In this document: positions 32,764 to 41,326 of the stretch, in pieces
Numbering within the stretch: the stretch's first letter is position 1
How the letters are laid out: each line of letters starts with the position of its first letter
Origin: Butyrivibrio sp.
Lineage (GTDB): Bacteria > Bacillota > Clostridia > Lachnospirales > Lachnospiraceae
DNA: 64,000 bases
Direction of reading: 5' to 3'
Assembly: GCA_017470505.1 (NCBI GenBank)
Contig: JAFUYO010000015.1
Coordinates: forward strand, 1 to 64,000
Translations under genes and position numbers: made by a program
Notes under the pieces: generated by a model
What the model was told of the DNA's origin: nothing
Seen by the model: only the letters and a program-made list of their open reading frames with translations
The model's database searches: none

Positions 32764-32808
32764 ATTACAGTTTTGCTTTTTCTTTAGCAGAACTGTAATT
32801 TTTTTTTA
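32764..32808 (+). terminator. Internal terminator of the flagellar cluster, after ylxF
   Basis: A 14-bp stem with one imperfect pair (32764-32777 with 32786-32799) is followed by nine T's. It should reduce transcription from the flgB promoter into fliK, dividing early from later genes. Confidence 0.8.
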
Positions 32809-32817
32809 AAAAAATGT

Positions 32818-32844
32818 TAAGACGATGGGGACACTTACCGATAT
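32818..32844 (+). promoter_or_regulatory. Sigma-28 type promoter upstream of fliK
   Basis: TAAG (32818-32821), 15 bp, then ACCGATAT (32837-32844) matches the B. subtilis sigma-D consensus TAAA-N15-GCCGATAT at 10 of 12 positions with exact spacing. It lies between the ylxF terminator and fliK, where a new promoter is expected. The cognate sigma factor is encoded at 58128. Predicted start near 32851. Confidence 0.6.
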
Positions 32845-32883
32845 AGAAATTGTAAAAATCTAAATATTGAAAGGAGGATGTGA

Positions 32884-34356
32884 ATGAACAGTGCAAACAA
32901 TGCAGTAGGAGCTTACGCCTCTTACTTCACTCAGGGCACTGCAGCTGCAAACAATTCCGGTATTACCGAAACTGCAAAGAGAGGTGATAAAGCCCCGGCA
33001 AGTTTTGACATGATCCTTGGAAAGGTTTCCGACACGCTTATACAGAGTAAACCCAACGAAAGTGTTAAGGACCTTGTTAATACCACACCTGCACAGGCAG
33101 AGAGCCAGAAAGTCAAGGCATCCGAAGATGCGAAAAAGCCTTCAACAATTGAGCAAGAGACCAAGGCCGGCACACAGACGGCAGAAAAGACAAACAATAC
33201 TGCTACTGACACAGATAAGAGTGAAGTTACTGATACCAAGGATTCCGCTAAAGGGAAAGAGCTTCAGGAAGCAGTAGAAGATGCCGGAGAGGAGATTATC
33301 TCCAGAATCGCAGATACATTTGATGTATCTGAGGACGATATCGTAAATGCAATGCAGGTGCTCGGACTTGCTGCTGCAGATCTTTTTAACCCGGCAGATC
33401 TCACACAGCTTGTCACTGAAGTGACAGGGCAGGAAGAGATTGATTTTATCACAGATTCTGATATATATACATCGCTGCAGGACCTCCTGGAGGGTGCGGA
33501 GAGTATGAAGAGCGAACTTATGAATGAGTTCGATTTATCGGAAGAGGAATTTGGAGCTGTAGTTGACAATGCAGCAAATACCTTAAAAGAACAGTCTGAG
33601 ATCACGGATATCAATGTCGAGGAAGATGTTGATGTAAAGGAAGATAAAGTTCAGGCTGAAATCACCAAACCTAAAGCACCCGTGTCTGAGGCCTTCACTG
33701 ATAAGGCACCGGAGAGCGAGGATGAACCTGCCTCTGTTATCGTATCTGCAAAGAGCGATGGCGAGAACAAGGGAAATCTTCAGAGCGGAGCACAGTCATC
33801 AAATCTCTACAACCAGATCATAAATAACATAGCGGAAGCTGCGGCAGAGACTGCAGAGACGAGCCAGGTGAATTACACAGACAGGGCACAGATGGAGGAC
33901 ATCATCAGGCAGATAACTGACAGGATCAGTATTTCTGCGGGAACTGACGAGACCTCGATGGAGCTGCAGCTCCACCCGGCAAGTCTTGGAAACGTCAACA
34001 TCCTTCTCACAAGCGGCAAGGATGGTATTGTCGCAAAATTCACTGCCCAGAACGAGATAGTCAAAGAGGCGGTTGAGGCGCAGATGGCACAGCTCCAGCA
34101 GAAGTTCGACGAGCAGGGCATCAAGGTCACATCAGTCGAAGTCACGGTTGCAAGTCACTCCTTCGAGCAGAATCTCGAGCAGGGGAACGATAAGCAGAAC
34201 AATGAAAATCCTGATGGCAGGAAGGTTAAGGGACTTCGCAGGATCAACTTGAGCGAAATACCCGATGACGAAGATATGGAAGATGCTACAGATGCCGAGA
34301 AAATAGCTGTTCAGATGATGGCTGCAAACGGAAATTCAGTAGATTTCAGCGCGTAA
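32884..34356 (+). CDS. fliK: Flagellar hook-length control protein FliK
   Basis: This 490-aa molecular ruler measures hook length and switches export specificity at FlhB. The N-terminal two thirds are low complexity (Ala, Thr, Lys, Glu), as usual for the ruler part. The C-terminal domain (about 335-435) has the family motif ELQLHPASLGNVNILLTS and a following QQKFDEQGIKVTSVEVTV. AAAGGAGG lies 8 nt before the ATG. It is the first gene after the internal terminator and the sigma-28-like promoter. Confidence 0.93.
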   Translation: MNSANNAVGAYASYFTQGTAAANNSGITETAKRGDKAPASFDMILGKVSDTLIQSKPNESVKDLVNTTPAQAESQKVKASEDAKKPSTIEQETKAGTQTAEKTNNTATDTDKSEVTDTKDSAKGKELQEAVEDAGEEIISRIADTFDVSEDDIVNAMQVLGLAAADLFNPADLTQLVTEVTGQEEIDFITDSDIYTSLQDLLEGAESMKSELMNEFDLSEEEFGAVVDNAANTLKEQSEITDINVEEDVDVKEDKVQAEITKPKAPVSEAFTDKAPESEDEPASVIVSAKSDGENKGNLQSGAQSSNLYNQIINNIAEAAAETAETSQVNYTDRAQMEDIIRQITDRISISAGTDETSMELQLHPASLGNVNILLTSGKDGIVAKFTAQNEIVKEAVEAQMAQLQQKFDEQGIKVTSVEVTVASHSFEQNLEQGNDKQNNENPDGRKVKGLRRINLSEIPDDEDMEDATDAEKIAVQMMAANGNSVDFSA

Positions 34357-34376
34357 GAACGCGGAAAGAGGTTTAT

Positions 34377-35048
34377 ATGGCAGATTCAAGTTCAGTTGGT
34401 GCAATTATAAAAAACGGTGAAGTAGTTAACGCTAATAGCGAGGCTACCAAGAACAAAACCGCTCCCACAGGGTACGACAAAGACGCATTCATGCAGATAC
34501 TGGTTGCTCAGATGAAGTATCAGGATCCTTTGGAGCCCACTTCAAACACCGAGTATATCTCCCAGTACGCAACCTTTTCACAGGTAGAGCAGCTCTCCAA
34601 TATGGCGAGTGCGATGTCGCTCTCAAGAGCCTCTGAGATGGTCGGAAAGACAGTCACCATAACACAGGCGAACGAAAACGGCACAACCTCTGAGATACAG
34701 GGCGTTGTAGACTTTGTAAATTACAGCGGTAATACCGCATACCTCAACATAGGCGGTGTAAACTACTCGATCGACGATGTGACACAGGTTCTGGACTCTG
34801 ATTACACAGATGCTCTTGCTGCAGTCGACGAGTTCCAGAAGGCTATCGACAAGCTTCCTAACCTCGACATGATCACTGAGGAGGAGCACGGCCTTACAAT
34901 AGACACAATGTACGAGTATTACACAGAGCATATGACAGATAAGGCCAAGAACCTTATGGACAAGAATTATGTGACGAGTCTTCTTCAGTTTGTCAATCGG
35001 ATTGACGATATAAGAGAAGATGATCACAGAACTTTGGAGACGAAATAA
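34377..35048 (+). CDS. flgD: Flagellar hook assembly scaffold FlgD
   Basis: This 223-aa hook cap directs polymerisation of FlgE. The N-terminal signature KDAFMQILVAQMKYQDPL and QYATFSQVEQLSNM is clear. The following beta domain (GKTVTITQANENGTTSEIQG, VDFVNYSGNTAYLNI) fits the Tudor-like part. The C-terminal 80 residues are helical and unlike the usual FlgD end, perhaps a lineage-specific extension. It lies between fliK and flgE, its functional neighbours. Confidence 0.93.
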   Translation: MADSSSVGAIIKNGEVVNANSEATKNKTAPTGYDKDAFMQILVAQMKYQDPLEPTSNTEYISQYATFSQVEQLSNMASAMSLSRASEMVGKTVTITQANENGTTSEIQGVVDFVNYSGNTAYLNIGGVNYSIDDVTQVLDSDYTDALAAVDEFQKAIDKLPNLDMITEEEHGLTIDTMYEYYTEHMTDKAKNLMDKNYVTSLLQFVNRIDDIREDDHRTLETK

Positions 35049-35078
35049 GGATATATTTCGCAATTGGAGGACATAAAG

Positions 35079-35504
35079 ATGATAATGGATGATCGTCAGT
35101 TCTTTTCAATCGGACAGGTTCAGAATCAGTTTTTAAATCCAAATACTCCTAAAGTAGGCAAAGATACAAAATCTTTGCCTACAGGAGAAAATTCTTTTGC
35201 ATCTGTTCTAAATAAAATTCAGGATTCGGCCGATAATAATAACAGTGAAGCAAGTGTTAGGTTTTCAAAGCACGCACTTAACAGGCTGAACATGAGAAAC
35301 ATCGAGCTGACCCGCGAGCAGATGGAGAGACTCAATCAGGGAAAGATCGAGGCCGGTGAAAAGGGCATAAAGGATTCACTTATTCTGATCGACCAGCTGG
35401 CATTTATCGTGAATGTACCGAACAACACGGTTGTTACAGCAATGGATCAGACAGAAAACAATAACAATGTATTCACTAACATAGACGGAGCGGTTATTGC
35501 ATGA
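35079..35504 (+). CDS. Flagellar operon protein of the TIGR02530 family
   Basis: This 141-aa protein has the conserved core SKHALNRLNMRNIELTREQM and DSLILIDQLAFIVNVPNNTVVTAM of the TIGR02530 flagellar operon family, found between flgD and flgE in Gram-positive bacteria. Its role is not well defined; position suggests hook assembly or export. The ATG at 35079 with GGAGGA 6 nt upstream is preferred to the TTG at 35064, which would overlap that site. A candidate sigma-28 promoter motif lies within the gene at 35209. Confidence 0.85.
   Translation: MIMDDRQFFSIGQVQNQFLNPNTPKVGKDTKSLPTGENSFASVLNKIQDSADNNNSEASVRFSKHALNRLNMRNIELTREQMERLNQGKIEAGEKGIKDSLILIDQLAFIVNVPNNTVVTAMDQTENNNNVFTNIDGAVIA
35209..35236 (+). 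promoter_or_regulatory. Possible sigma-28 motif inside the TIGR02530 gene
   Basis: TAAA (35209-35212), 16 bp, then a perfect GCCGATAA (35229-35236). Spacing is one base longer than the consensus. It would add transcription of flgE, 390 bp downstream. It lies in coding sequence, so chance is a real possibility. Confidence 0.3.
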
Positions 35505-35626
35505 TTGGACCGAAGCAGGATTGTCTTTCCTGCCAGGAAATCTTTTAATCCGGACAGACTGCCGGGTTATCCGCAAAAGCTTCGTCCTACACAAAAGCTT
35601 AATATTTTGATGGAGGACTTTGCCTT

Positions 35627-38587
35627 ATGATGAGATCACTTTATTCCGGTGTTGCAGGACTTCGTACACATCAGACCAAGATGGACGTTCTTGGTAACAA
35701 CATCGCTAACGTAAACACGACATCTTACAAATCCCAGTCTATTACATTTTCAGATCTTATGTATCAGACCACACAGACTGCATCAGGCGCCACAGCTACC
35801 AAGGGCGGTGTGAATGCACGTCAGATCGGTCTCGGTGCAAAGTCAGGCGCCATTGCAACGGCAATTGAGTCTCAGGGCGCAACCCAGACAACAAACAACC
35901 CGTTCGATATCATGATCACAGGTAAGTCTTTCTTTATCGTTAACAACGGCAAGGAAAACCTCTACACAAGAGACGGGTCTTTCTATATTGACGGCGCAGG
36001 AAACCTCGCGATGCAGGCAAACGGATACCTCGTACAGGGGTGGGCTGCCCAGGAAAACAAGGAGACAGGTGAGATCACGGTAAACAAGAACGGCGGTCTT
36101 TCTCCTCTGCAGATCATGAGCGCAGACAACTCGACATATTCACCAGCTTCAACAACACAGGCTCTCTACAGCGGAAATATCGACGACCACGACACCAACG
36201 TTACATCTGACGACGGAAAGACTATAACCCTTGAGTTCTATGACAACAAGGGATATCTCTACACAGGCAAGTTCACACTTAAGGATACAGGTACAGACAA
36301 CCTCTTCTCAATCCAGCTCAAGGATATCATCGATTCTGACGGAAATTCCATCGGAGCTGAGAGACTCTCGGGCGTTAAGTTCGGAACAACAGAGAACAAG
36401 GACGCAAACGTTGATTCAGCTTATGAAGTTGTCGTTGGAAACACCACATCAACCGTTAACCTTCTTGCAGGTGCAACTGTTTATTCTAAGGTTCCCACTT
36501 CAGGAGCGCTTTCTGACCTTATGTCCTCAAGTAAGGCACCCTACGGCGGAATCCTTGAAAAGGTTTACGGCATCACTGATGATATGGTAACAGGCGGCAA
36601 GAACGGTTACTCCAAGACTTCACCTTTTACCATCGATGCTACTACCGGTGTTCTGACCATAACTTATGATCAGGAAGTGGCAGGCGGCTCGGCAAAACCT
36701 GACGGATATACCTATAACAAGGCAAACACTCAGAGCTACTATGTTCAGGAATCTACAGGCAAGGCATATGTTGTTCCCACAACCACAACAACAGGCGACA
36801 GCATGAGCAATGCTTCCCAGGCACTAAAGACAACCCTTATAAATGTATATAAGGACGGCACGAACGCAGTTACCGAAGCTGATATCAAAAAGTATTCCGC
36901 AGCGGGGTATGAGTACGCTTTCTCAAATGTACCGACAGGCAGTGATACATTTACTATTTACAGAGATCCCAACCTTGCAGTTGCAGCAACTCCGGCAGCT
37001 ACATCCAAGGCCAATCTGTCAAAGTTCTCGCTTGATTTTACTGATCTTGAAGCTGATGCTGAATACGCTGCTTATACTGACGATGTATTTTACTCATACA
37101 CAGGACTTGATAAGACCAAACTGGATTCTGACAGACAGCTTACTGTATACGGGTCAAAATTGTCAGATGCAGCCAAAGTTGAAGCTGTTGATGCAACTCA
37201 GATTGCTGAATTAACCACAGGCGGCTTTGCTAAAGATAATAATTATGAATATGCCGGGCTTACCAGCGATCAGAAGGATGCCCTTGCAACAGTTCTTGGA
37301 ATGTCAACTACTGAACTTGACAATTATATGTCAGATAATGGATACACTCATATAAGAGTAAATGAACTGACAGGTACTCCGGGACTTTGCTTCTATTCAA
37401 GCGTTCCTGCAAAAGTCGCAGATACAGACAATGTTCTTTATCAGGGACAGGCATTTACCAAGAAACTCACTGCTAATGAGGAAGCGTATCCTGTTAATAC
37501 AGCTGCTGAGATTGGTGCAGTATTCACAAGCACAACCGACTACTCATCATATATACTTAAGGGCACTGAGAAGGTTGTCGGAGATTACACGCCTGAAATG
37601 CTCAACGACGTATATGGACTTGATGCGACATCATTCTCTGCATCCTACCAGGTTGCAATCGCATCAAGTGGTCAGATCTCAATTTACCAGACCAAGACCA
37701 CAAGTCCTGACCTCAACTCTGATTACGCGGCACAGGCAGCCGATGACGGCACAGTAACCTATGTAACAACAAATGATACAGAGGCCTGGAAGGATCTTCC
37801 TAACAGCGGCAACATCAAGGATCTGCTTGAAACTGCAAACGGACCTTATGCCGGACTTCTCAAGAAGGTATATAATCAGACCGATGAGGACGCGGATGCA
37901 TACGGAACTGACGGAACATATTCAATAAACAGCGACGGCAGCATCACAATGACAACCGGAACTCAGACAATACAGCTGAAGTTCGATCCTTCAACCGGCG
38001 CTCTTACAACAGCAAACGGAAAAGCAAACGGACTTGTAAATATCGTATTCGATCAGTCAATCCCCGGAAACGAAGCTTTCGGATATCAGAAACAGGCATC
38101 TGACGGTGATGACGTCGTTCCCGGACACATGACGGTTGACTTCTCGACTGTAACCAACTACAACACCAGCGGATCATCAACCATCAAGGCTGTAAAGGGT
38201 GACAAGAAGAGCCTCAACACAGGACGTGCGGTTGGTGAGATGAACGGTGTCACAGTCAGCACAGACGGTCAGATCTACGCGACATACTCAAACGGCCAGA
38301 CCAAGCTCCTCGGCCAGATTGCATCAGCTGAATTTGCCAATGCATCAGGTCTTTCAAAAGAGGGTGACAACCTCTATGCATCAACTCTCAACTCAGGAGA
38401 TGCAACCATCCAGGATATCACTACAGACGGCGGCTACATGAACACAGGTGTCTTGGAGATGTCAAACGTAGACCTCTCGAGAGAGTTCACAGAGATGATC
38501 ACAACCCAGCGTGGTTTCCAGGCAAACAGCCGTATCATCACAGTATCCGACACACTTCTTGAAGAGCTCACAAACCTCAAGAGATAA
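35627..38587 (+). CDS. flgE: Flagellar hook protein FlgE, very large
   Basis: This 986-aa hook subunit has the rod/hook N-terminus (MRSLYSGVAGLRTHQTKMD, NIANVNTTSYKS), the FlgE core ITGKSFFIVNNGKENLYTRD, and the C-terminal hook domain (EMSNVDLSREFTEMITTQRG). Typical FlgE proteins have 260-500 residues. The extra about 500 residues form a Thr/Asp/Tyr/Ala-rich surface region between about 150 and 880, with repeated short segments (YSKVPTSGALSDLM versus EAWKDLPNSGNIKDLL, each followed by a PYGGILEKVYG/PYAGLLKKVYN segment), so it probably grew by internal duplication. It starts at one of two adjacent ATGs (35627/35630) after TGGAGGA. Confidence 0.94.
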   Translation: MMRSLYSGVAGLRTHQTKMDVLGNNIANVNTTSYKSQSITFSDLMYQTTQTASGATATKGGVNARQIGLGAKSGAIATAIESQGATQTTNNPFDIMITGKSFFIVNNGKENLYTRDGSFYIDGAGNLAMQANGYLVQGWAAQENKETGEITVNKNGGLSPLQIMSADNSTYSPASTTQALYSGNIDDHDTNVTSDDGKTITLEFYDNKGYLYTGKFTLKDTGTDNLFSIQLKDIIDSDGNSIGAERLSGVKFGTTENKDANVDSAYEVVVGNTTSTVNLLAGATVYSKVPTSGALSDLMSSSKAPYGGILEKVYGITDDMVTGGKNGYSKTSPFTIDATTGVLTITYDQEVAGGSAKPDGYTYNKANTQSYYVQESTGKAYVVPTTTTTGDSMSNASQALKTTLINVYKDGTNAVTEADIKKYSAAGYEYAFSNVPTGSDTFTIYRDPNLAVAATPAATSKANLSKFSLDFTDLEADAEYAAYTDDVFYSYTGLDKTKLDSDRQLTVYGSKLSDAAKVEAVDATQIAELTTGGFAKDNNYEYAGLTSDQKDALATVLGMSTTELDNYMSDNGYTHIRVNELTGTPGLCFYSSVPAKVADTDNVLYQGQAFTKKLTANEEAYPVNTAAEIGAVFTSTTDYSSYILKGTEKVVGDYTPEMLNDVYGLDATSFSASYQVAIASSGQISIYQTKTTSPDLNSDYAAQAADDGTVTYVTTNDTEAWKDLPNSGNIKDLLETANGPYAGLLKKVYNQTDEDADAYGTDGTYSINSDGSITMTTGTQTIQLKFDPSTGALTTANGKANGLVNIVFDQSIPGNEAFGYQKQASDGDDVVPGHMTVDFSTVTNYNTSGSSTIKAVKGDKKSLNTGRAVGEMNGVTVSTDGQIYATYSNGQTKLLGQIASAEFANASGLSKEGDNLYASTLNSGDATIQDITTDGGYMNTGVLEMSNVDLSREFTEMITTQRGFQANSRIITVSDTLLEELTNLKR

Positions 38588-38624
38588 TAAGAAAGTAAAG
38601 CAAAACTCCAATAAAAAAGGCGGC

Positions 38625-38662
38625 TCCCCCGGGATGTATCATTCCGGGGGAGCTGCTTTTTA
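38625..38662 (+). terminator. Terminator after flgE
   Basis: A long GC-rich stem (GGCTCCCCCGG paired with CCGGGGGAGCT, extending on both sides; about 38629-38643 with 38643-38657) is followed by TTTTT. It ends the fliK-flgE segment and is the second internal terminator of the flagellar cluster. Confidence 0.85.
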
Positions 38663-38855
38663 AAATGATGAATATTTCATTGACAACTTGTTTAAGGTCT
38701 GACCTGCTTATCCATGATCTCCGGATATTGAGTCGGTGGGTACACATTCTGTTAACACACTTTAACACTCTTTCTTGGTGCAAATAAAAATTTTATGCAA
38801 TTAATACTGTATTCCACAGTAAAAAGTGTTACAATGTCTTTGATACCACAACATC

Positions 38856-39019
38856 TAGTGCTGCTGTCATCAAATACCTCGACTTTTTACGCAGGATAAA
38901 TTGTCATTCTACAAGGCGAAGGAATAAGTCGTACCAGGCGGTACGACGATTGACGACAACGCAGAAGATGGCAATTCAGGCAAGTAATAAATTCGACTTA
39001 TTTGGTGACAGCAGCACTA
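38856..39019. repeat. Palindromic repeat element, copy D (diverged relative)
   Basis: This element of about 164 bp has terminal inverted repeats TAGTGCTGCTGTCA at 38856 and the complement at 39006-39019, extending inward with mismatches to about 30 bp. It shares the internal plan of copy A at 5473: TTTTTACGCAG in the left arm, an AAGGCGAAGGAA segment, a central hairpin GTCGTACC-AGGC-GGTACGAC, and TTCAGGCAAGTAA before the right arm. The outer repeat ends differ from copies A and B. Confidence 0.6.
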
Positions 39020-39281
39020 TTATTATGAGATTATTGTGGAGTCGTCACGGATGATTGTTGGGGGAGTATACGGATATTGCAATAATATTTCATTGTCAAA
39101 TCCCAGGACTGAAATTATGCTTCAATTACATCCAAAATATGAGTTGTAACAGGAGATTTCGACTACGAAAAGTGGTAAAATAGTGTTTGCAGGGAGTTTG
39201 GTTTCGAAAAATATTGAAATTATTGAAACTTAAGCTCAAGATATGCGAAATTAAATTTCATTGAGCATTTTTGTGTAAACT

Positions 39282-39392
39282 CCTGGTTTACAACATAGAT
39301 TTAAGAACCGGTTTAACTGTGCGGGTCAAAATATCCTGTTTTGCAACATAGATTAAAGGCCCGGTTTAACTGTGCGGGTCAAGGCCCGGTTT
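39282..39392 (+). repeat. Direct repeat upstream of flbD
   Basis: Two copies of about 48 bp with a 53-bp period (39282-39329 and 39335-39382) each run from CCTGKTTT through CAACATAGATT to CGGTTTAACTGTGCGGGTCAA. A partial third copy GGCCCGGTTTG (39383-39393) ends 3 nt before the flbD start codon. The flbD gene lacks a good ribosome binding site, so the repeats may have a regulatory role in RNA or DNA. Confidence 0.7.
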
Positions 39393-39395
39393 GTT

Positions 39396-39569
39396 ATGAG
39401 CAGAGTTATTGAACTGACCAAAATGGATACCAGAAAAATCTTAATAAACCCTGCTATGATCGAGACTGTCGAGGGAGCGCCCGACACAGTCTTAGTGTTG
39501 TACTCAGGGAGAAAGCTCATTGTTAAGGAGTCTGTCGATGAGATCAGAAAGATCATCAATAATACATGA
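39396..39569 (+). CDS. flbD: FlbD-family flagellar protein
   Basis: This 57-aa protein matches the short Gram-positive and spirochaete FlbD family: VIELTKMDTRKILINPAMIE at the N-terminus and a central TVLVLYSGRKLIVKES stretch. This FlbD is not the Caulobacter sigma-54 regulator of the same name. Its role is undefined; it regularly precedes motA, as here. The ATG at 39396 begins the conserved sequence. The ribosome binding site is poor (AAGG 10 nt upstream, inside a repeat), and the frame stays open to 39372 without a better start. Confidence 0.85.
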   Translation: MSRVIELTKMDTRKILINPAMIETVEGAPDTVLVLYSGRKLIVKESVDEIRKIINNT

Positions 39570-39667
39570 ATTCCTGAGTGATTCTCCAAATAACTCGTAT
39601 ACTGCGTGTAAATGAGAAAGTAATTTGTAAAAAGTCTGAACTATAAATAATTGAAGGAGCAAATATT

Positions 39668-40471
39668 GTGGATATTGCGTCATTACTGGGTGTAGGACTA
39701 TGTTTCCTGTTCATGATCCTGAGTATCGTGTTTTCAGCAGGTATCACGGGTGTCAAGTATTTCCTTGATGCGCCCTCTGCCATGATCACGTTCGGAGGAG
39801 CCTTCATGGCCGTTCTGGCCTCGAGGAGCATGCCGAGCTTCATAAGCGGACTCAAGGCATACCCGCTGATATTCAAGATGCCTTCCGACGACACGAAGGC
39901 CGTTATTAAGAGCATAATCGATCTTTCCAATACAGCCCGAAAGGAAGGACTTCTCGCACTTGAGGAGGCTGCCGGAGGACTTGAGGATGCCTTCATGAAA
40001 AAGGGCGTCATGCTCATCGTCGACGGTACTGAGCCTGAGCTTGTAAAGAGCATTCTTGAAGCCGAGATTGATGCCATGTCGGAGAGACATAAAGAAAACT
40101 ATTCATTCTATGCTGATGTTGCGGGCATGGGCCCTTCCTGGGGTATGATCGGAACCCTTTTGGGACTGGTTCTGATGCTTCAGAACATGTCGGATCCTTC
40201 TTCGATCGGACCGTCCATGGCGGTTGCCCTCATCACAACATTCTACGGTTCGGTTCTTGCCAACTGGTTCTGTTATCCTGCCGAGAACAAGTTAAAGGCC
40301 AGGGACGGCGCCGAATATATGGTAAAGAGCATAATCATTGAGGGACTTCTGTCCATACAGGCAGGAGAGAACCCGCGTGTTACTGAAGAGAAGCTTAAAT
40401 CCTTCCTGTCACCTGCTGACAGATCTGCATATGAGGCCGAAAACGGCACCGGCGACGGAGGCGGAGACTAA
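39668..40471 (+). CDS. motA: Flagellar motor stator protein MotA
   Basis: This 267-aa stator subunit forms with MotB the ion channel that drives rotation. It has four membrane segments (about 5-25, 35-52, 150-172 and 185-203), the family sequence DAPSAMITFGGAFMA, the cytoplasmic loop whose charged residues touch FliG, and PSWGMIGTLLGLV with conserved Pro/Gly. It starts at GTG 39668, 9 nt after GAAGGAG. The stop overlaps the motB start by one base. Confidence 0.95.
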   Translation: MDIASLLGVGLCFLFMILSIVFSAGITGVKYFLDAPSAMITFGGAFMAVLASRSMPSFISGLKAYPLIFKMPSDDTKAVIKSIIDLSNTARKEGLLALEEAAGGLEDAFMKKGVMLIVDGTEPELVKSILEAEIDAMSERHKENYSFYADVAGMGPSWGMIGTLLGLVLMLQNMSDPSSIGPSMAVALITTFYGSVLANWFCYPAENKLKARDGAEYMVKSIIIEGLLSIQAGENPRVTEEKLKSFLSPADRSAYEAENGTGDGGGD

Positions 40472-41304
40472 TGGCAAAGAAACCAGAAGAAATTAAACCC
40501 GGCTTGCCCGCATGGCAGGGTACATTCGGAGATCTGATGAACCTGCTTTTGTGCTTCTTCGTTTTGCTTTTCTCCATGGCCACCATGGACGCTGCGAAGT
40601 TCGAGGAGGTTGCGGCATCTTTCAGCTCTGCTTTCAGCGTTTTCTCAGGCGGTGAGATGGCGATAGGAAAGGGAGCTCTTATAGGAGACGGGGTTTCGCA
40701 GCTGACACAGCTGTCCAGCTTTGTTAACTCCATAGGGGTAGCCCAGTCCGGAGAGGATTCAGATTCTGAATCCGCAGATGTGGGTGACATGGAGCAGGAG
40801 GAGCTGATGGAGGCTGCTGAGGAGAAACAGCTTGAAGCCTCTGCCGAGCTTGCTGAGAAGATTGAAGCGGCGCTTGATGAGGGTGAGATTGACAATATGG
40901 TATCCCTCAATTACACGAGTCAGTTTGTACAGCTCACCATCCAGGGGTCCATCCTCTTTGATTCAGGTAAGGTTGATATCAAGGGAGATGCTCTTCCCGT
41001 AATTGAGAAGGTCGGGCAGATACTTGAGTCTTATGCCGGCGGTACTATTGAGATAGAGGGACACACGGACAATGTTCCCATGTCCGGAGGCGGGAAGTTC
41101 GCAAACAATGACGAATTAAGTTCAGGACGTGCGCTGTCCATATTTTATTATCTTACTGAGAATACCAATCTCGAGCCTTCCAATATAGTACACACCGGAA
41201 GGGGAGAATATGACCCGATAGCAGACAACTCTACTGATGAGGGAAGAGCCAGAAACAGAAGAGTTGAGATCAAGATATACAATCCACTTAGTGCTGCATA
41301 CTAA
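40471..41304 (+). CDS. motB: Flagellar motor stator protein MotB
   Basis: This 277-aa stator subunit has one membrane segment starting at the ion-binding Asp21 (GTFGDLMNLLLCFFVLLFSM), an acidic linker, and a C-terminal OmpA-like peptidoglycan-binding domain (about 150-275) with IEIEGHTDNVPMSG, SSGRALSIFYYL and GRARNRRVEIKI. Overlapping motA by one base, it ensures equal synthesis of the two stator proteins. The acidic linker (about 90-130) is a little longer than usual. Confidence 0.96.
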   Translation: MAKKPEEIKPGLPAWQGTFGDLMNLLLCFFVLLFSMATMDAAKFEEVAASFSSAFSVFSGGEMAIGKGALIGDGVSQLTQLSSFVNSIGVAQSGEDSDSESADVGDMEQEELMEAAEEKQLEASAELAEKIEAALDEGEIDNMVSLNYTSQFVQLTIQGSILFDSGKVDIKGDALPVIEKVGQILESYAGGTIEIEGHTDNVPMSGGGKFANNDELSSGRALSIFYYLTENTNLEPSNIVHTGRGEYDPIADNSTDEGRARNRRVEIKIYNPLSAAY

Positions 41305-41326
41305 CTTACAGAGGGGAATTTAAACC

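Larger units (their letters stand above)
38663..39395. other. Long intergenic region between flgE and flbD
   Basis: No gene is visible in about 730 bp, an unusual gap for a flagellar cluster. It holds a palindromic repeat element (38856-39019) and a direct repeat (39282-39392), described separately. The rest is A/T-rich with no clear open frame on either strand. A promoter for the flbD-motAB genes must lie here, but I find no convincing -35/-10 pair or sigma-28 motif. Confidence 0.5.

Noticed and set aside
39282..39392. c-di-GMP or other known riboswitch before flbD
   Set aside because: The repeated segment does not show the conserved core of any riboswitch I know; it is better described as a direct repeat.
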